The notes under the pieces were generated by a model. It ran no database searches. It saw only the letters and a program-made list of their open reading frames with translations, and was not told the DNA's origin. A program made the translations under genes and the position numbers. Below, in pieces: positions 61,503-64,000 of a stretch of 64,000 bases of DNA. The first letter of the stretch is position 1. Each line of letters opens with the position of its first letter. This stretch comes from Flavobacterium sediminis (GTDB taxonomy: Bacteria > Bacteroidota > Bacteroidia > Flavobacteriales > Flavobacteriaceae). The stretch covers positions 1,116,001 to 1,180,000 of the forward strand of contig NZ_CP029463.1 of the NCBI RefSeq assembly GCF_003148385.1, read 5' to 3'.

Positions 61503-63803
61503 ATGGATAATCAAAAATTTCTTTACAAAAAGCTGTTGCCGCTAACCCTGTTGGCAATCTTTATATCACAAGTCAGCATTGCACAAAAGGTAGTTCATTA
61601 CGACCTGTATGTAAAAGATACGCTTGTAAATTATGCGGGCAAGGAAAAGAGGGCAATTGCTGTAAACGGGCAAATCCCGATGCCCACGCTTGAATTTACA
61701 GAGGGCGACACGGCAGAAATCGTAGTGCATAACCAGTTAAAAGAAAGTACATCCCTGCACTGGCACGGCTTGTTCCTGCCGAATAAGGAAGACGGCGTAC
61801 CTTTCTTAACGCAAATGCCGATTGAGCCGGGCGCAACTTATACTTACCGATTTCCGATTATTCAGAACGGAACGCATTGGTATCACTCACATTCGGGATT
61901 GCAGGAACAGATTGGAATGTACGGCAGCTTTATAATGCGCAAAAGGGCTGATGATAAAACATTTAGGAAAGGAATTGACGATTTACCGGAAATTCCCATA
62001 ATGCTAAGCGAATGGACGAACCTGAAGCCCGAAAATGTACACCGTATGCTGCACGCAGCAAGCGACTGGTTTGCGATAAGGAAAGGCGCAACACAAAGCT
62101 ACGCCGAAGCCATTAGAAGCGGAAAATTCAAAACCAAGCTGAACAACGAATGGAAGCGTATGTTGGCAATGGACGTGAGCGATGTGTATTACGACCGTGT
62201 AATGATGAACGGTAATCATCATACCGATTTAAAAAGCATTGACGGCAAGCCCTTAAAAGCAGGCGATAAAGTACGTTTACGCATTTCCAATGGGGGTGCA
62301 TCGTCTTACTTTTGGCTGCGCTATGCAGGCGGTAAAATTACCGTAGTGGCGAGTGATGGCAACGATGTGGAGCCTGTGGAAGTGGACAGGCTGATTATTG
62401 CTGTATCGGAAACTTACGATGTGGTTGTTACCATTCCCGAGGACGGCAAAGCCTTTGAATTTATGGCAACCACCGAAGACCGTACCCAATCCACAAGCTA
62501 TTTTATTGGCAACGGTACAAAACAATTGGTCGGGGAAATGCCACGCCTGAAATATTTTGAGGGTATGCAAATGATGAACGATATGATGAAGATGAACGGC
62601 GACCTGGAAGATATGGGAATGAATATGAGCCTGAACCAAATGGATATGAACGTAGTGATGTACCCGGAGATTACAGGCGAGGAAAAGAGCAAAAAAAACA
62701 AGGGTACAGCACCGTCTATGGAGCATCACGGCGACCATAAGATGAATAGCGACGAAGACCCCAACCGTTATAATGCTAATGCGTTGAGCGACATTAAAAC
62801 GCTCAATTACGCAATGTTGAAATCGCCGCATAATACCACGCTTCCGGCTGATGCCCCGGTTAAGGAACTGAAATTTACCTTAACGGGAAATATGAACCGT
62901 TACGTTTGGAGTATGGATAACAAGGTTTTGGCAGAAACAGATAAGATACCTGTTAAAAAAGGCGAAGTATTGAGGATTACGATTTATAATAACTCAATGA
63001 TGCGCCACCCGATACACCTGCACGGTTTTGATTTCAGGGTGCTGAATGAGCACGGCGAAAATGCACCGATGAAAAACATCATCGACATTATGCCGATGGA
63101 AACCGATACGATAGAGTTCCTTGCGAATACCGAGGGTGATTGGTTTTTCCATTGTCATATCCTGTATCATATGATGGCAGGTATGAATAGGGTTTTCGCT
63201 GTGGATGATTACAAAAATCCGTATTTACCCAATAAGGAAAAAGCATATAAAATGTTGCAGCGTGAAAGCAATATGCCACATTTGATGGCTCAAAGTGATT
63301 TTGCGACCAATGGTATTGACGGAGAAGCAATGTTGATGAACGCCCGTTACAGTTTGGGTACGGAATGGCGTTTAGGCTATAATGATATGCACGGCTATGA
63401 AGTGGAAACGCATTTGGGACGTTACATTGGTAAAATGCAATGGCTGATGCCTTTTGTCGGTTTCGATTGGCGATACCGCAGAATGGGAATGGACGAGCAC
63501 GAGAAAAACCTCTTCGGACAGGTTAATAAAAAAGACAACCGAGCTGCTGTGAGCTTAGGGGTAATGTACACCTTGCCGATGTTGGTCAACGTACAGGCAG
63601 AAGTTTACCACGACGGTATTTTCAGGGTATCATTGATGCGGGAGGATATACCTATCTCCAGACGGTTAAGAGCCGGGTTTATGGTCAATACCGATTTGGA
63701 ATATATGGCAGACCTGCGGTACATTTTGACGAGGCATATCGGTATCAGGGCGCACTATGATAGTGATATGGGCTTTGGTGCAGGACTTTCGCTCAATTAC
63801 TAA
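61503..63803 (+). CDS. Multicopper oxidase CopA fused to a CopB-like barrel domain
   Basis: 766 residues from ATG 61503 (MDNQKFLYKKLLPLTLLAIF, a signal peptide follows). The copper-binding blocks are HWHGLFLP near residue 86, HWYHSHSG near 127, HPIHLHGFDF near 501 and FHCHILYHMMAGM near 548. A methionine-rich insert (MQMMNDMMKMNGDLEDMGMN) precedes a His-rich linker. From about residue 612 the sequence turns into a beta-strand-rich outer-membrane domain (ETHLGRYIGKMQWLMPFVGF, then LRAGFMVNTDLEYMADLRYI), equivalent to the separate CopB of the pcoAB/copAB pair. It oxidises Cu(I) in the periplasm. Confidence 0.9.
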   Translation: MDNQKFLYKKLLPLTLLAIFISQVSIAQKVVHYDLYVKDTLVNYAGKEKRAIAVNGQIPMPTLEFTEGDTAEIVVHNQLKESTSLHWHGLFLPNKEDGVPFLTQMPIEPGATYTYRFPIIQNGTHWYHSHSGLQEQIGMYGSFIMRKRADDKTFRKGIDDLPEIPIMLSEWTNLKPENVHRMLHAASDWFAIRKGATQSYAEAIRSGKFKTKLNNEWKRMLAMDVSDVYYDRVMMNGNHHTDLKSIDGKPLKAGDKVRLRISNGGASSYFWLRYAGGKITVVASDGNDVEPVEVDRLIIAVSETYDVVVTIPEDGKAFEFMATTEDRTQSTSYFIGNGTKQLVGEMPRLKYFEGMQMMNDMMKMNGDLEDMGMNMSLNQMDMNVVMYPEITGEEKSKKNKGTAPSMEHHGDHKMNSDEDPNRYNANALSDIKTLNYAMLKSPHNTTLPADAPVKELKFTLTGNMNRYVWSMDNKVLAETDKIPVKKGEVLRITIYNNSMMRHPIHLHGFDFRVLNEHGENAPMKNIIDIMPMETDTIEFLANTEGDWFFHCHILYHMMAGMNRVFAVDDYKNPYLPNKEKAYKMLQRESNMPHLMAQSDFATNGIDGEAMLMNARYSLGTEWRLGYNDMHGYEVETHLGRYIGKMQWLMPFVGFDWRYRRMGMDEHEKNLFGQVNKKDNRAAVSLGVMYTLPMLVNVQAEVYHDGIFRVSLMREDIPISRRLRAGFMVNTDLEYMADLRYILTRHIGIRAHYDSDMGFGAGLSLNY

Positions 63804-63826
63804 AGGATTTCATTCATAAAATAGAC

Positions 63827-63858
63827 AAAGGTTGTAGCGGTTATGCTATAACCTTTTT
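63827..63858 (+). terminator. Terminator of the multicopper oxidase
   Basis: AAAGGTTGTAGC/GCTATAACCTTT stem (one mismatch), then TTGC. Confidence 0.7.
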
Positions 63859-63882
63859 GCATTTACAATACCAGACTAAATC

Positions 63883-63947
63883 AGTAAACCTCACAAATCA
63901 AACAAGAAATATCACAATAGGCAGCCCGAAACAAATTGCCAATTTTG
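63883..63947 (+). promoter_or_regulatory. Motif-1 operator and promoter of the next gene
   Basis: AGTAAACCTCACAAATCAAAC, AAGAAA, half-site TATCACAA (63910-63917). TTTG is at 63944-63947, 27 bp after. Confidence 0.8.
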
Positions 63948-63966
63948 CATCATAAATTTTAAGATT

Positions 63967-64000
63967 ATGACAGCAAAAATAAAATGGAACAACGTGTATC
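63967..64000 (+). CDS. Start of another metal-regulon gene (runs off window)
   Basis: The frame opens at ATG 63967 and reads MTAKIKWNNVY before the window ends. It is too short to identify. Its motif-1 promoter predicts a copper-responsive function. Confidence 0.5.
   Translation, partial: MTAKIKWNNVY

Noticed and set aside
1..64000. tRNA or rRNA genes and an ICE attachment site
   Set aside because: I saw no tRNA cloverleaf sequence, rRNA segment, integrase or terminal direct repeat in the window; the element's ends must lie outside.

Overview
The window is Bacteroidota DNA. Coding style, promoters built on a -7 box of the TAnnTTTG type, the absence of strong Shine-Dalgarno sequences, and a CTnDOT-like tra/mob/rte gene set all point to the Sphingobacteriia/Flavobacteriia side of the phylum; the species cannot be told from the sequence alone. 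It is most simply read as one integrative and conjugative element (ICE) with a large metal-resistance cargo. Neither end of the element is visible.

Region 1 (1-12.8 kb, minus strand) is the conjugation machine: parA-like traA, a DUF3408 gene, traD, traE, traF, traG, traI, traJ, traK, a 142-residue unknown and the start of traL. A plus-strand, AT-rich island (6.1-10.95 kb) sits between traD and traE. It encodes an XRE regulator and an ABC three-component (ABC-3C) conflict system: an effector/CTD protein, a small middle component and a DUF2326 SMC-like ATPase, followed by a PD-(D/E)XK nuclease and a DUF5710 zinc-ribbon-like protein.

Region 2 (12.8-29.8 kb) is the mobilisation and maintenance block: a 720-bp non-coding stretch with stacked hairpins (oriT candidate), mobA, the relaxase mobB, the coupling protein mobC, a giant methylase-helicase, DUF1896, ORF6N, topB, DUF3945, two excisionase-like HTH genes and rteC.

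Region 3 (29.9-64 kb) is copper/zinc homeostasis. It holds two HMA-AraC fusion regulators plus a third AraC-type gene, a Cu P1B ATPase, a CDF exporter, a metal-binding lipoprotein, a 19-cysteine Csp-like protein, azurin, HMA chaperones, an RND MFP/pump/TolC set, a Fur-family gene, a stand-alone ATPase N-domain, a CusA-TolC fusion with CzcB, a Zn/Cd ATPase, an Nramp-UspA gene with a nonsense codon, DUF3347, and a multicopper oxidase fused to a barrel domain. Metabolic passengers (dapB, hppD, osmC, a flavin/2Fe-2S reductase) are interleaved.

The two most interesting systems are these. (a) An approximately 38-bp direct-repeat operator occurs 11 times in the metal region. In nine copies its second half-site ends exactly 27 bp before the TTTG of a -7 box (26 bp in one more). 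This defines a regulon probably driven by the HMA-AraC regulators. A separate 18-bp palindrome marks the two zinc operons, with identical spacing to TAATTTTG. (b) The ABC-3C island lies antisense inside the tra operon.

A caution applies to the annotation. Nine genes or gene parts are broken by apparent single-base deletions, eight of them in G or C runs. This looks more like sequence error than biology. I merged these frames in the annotation and marked each one.
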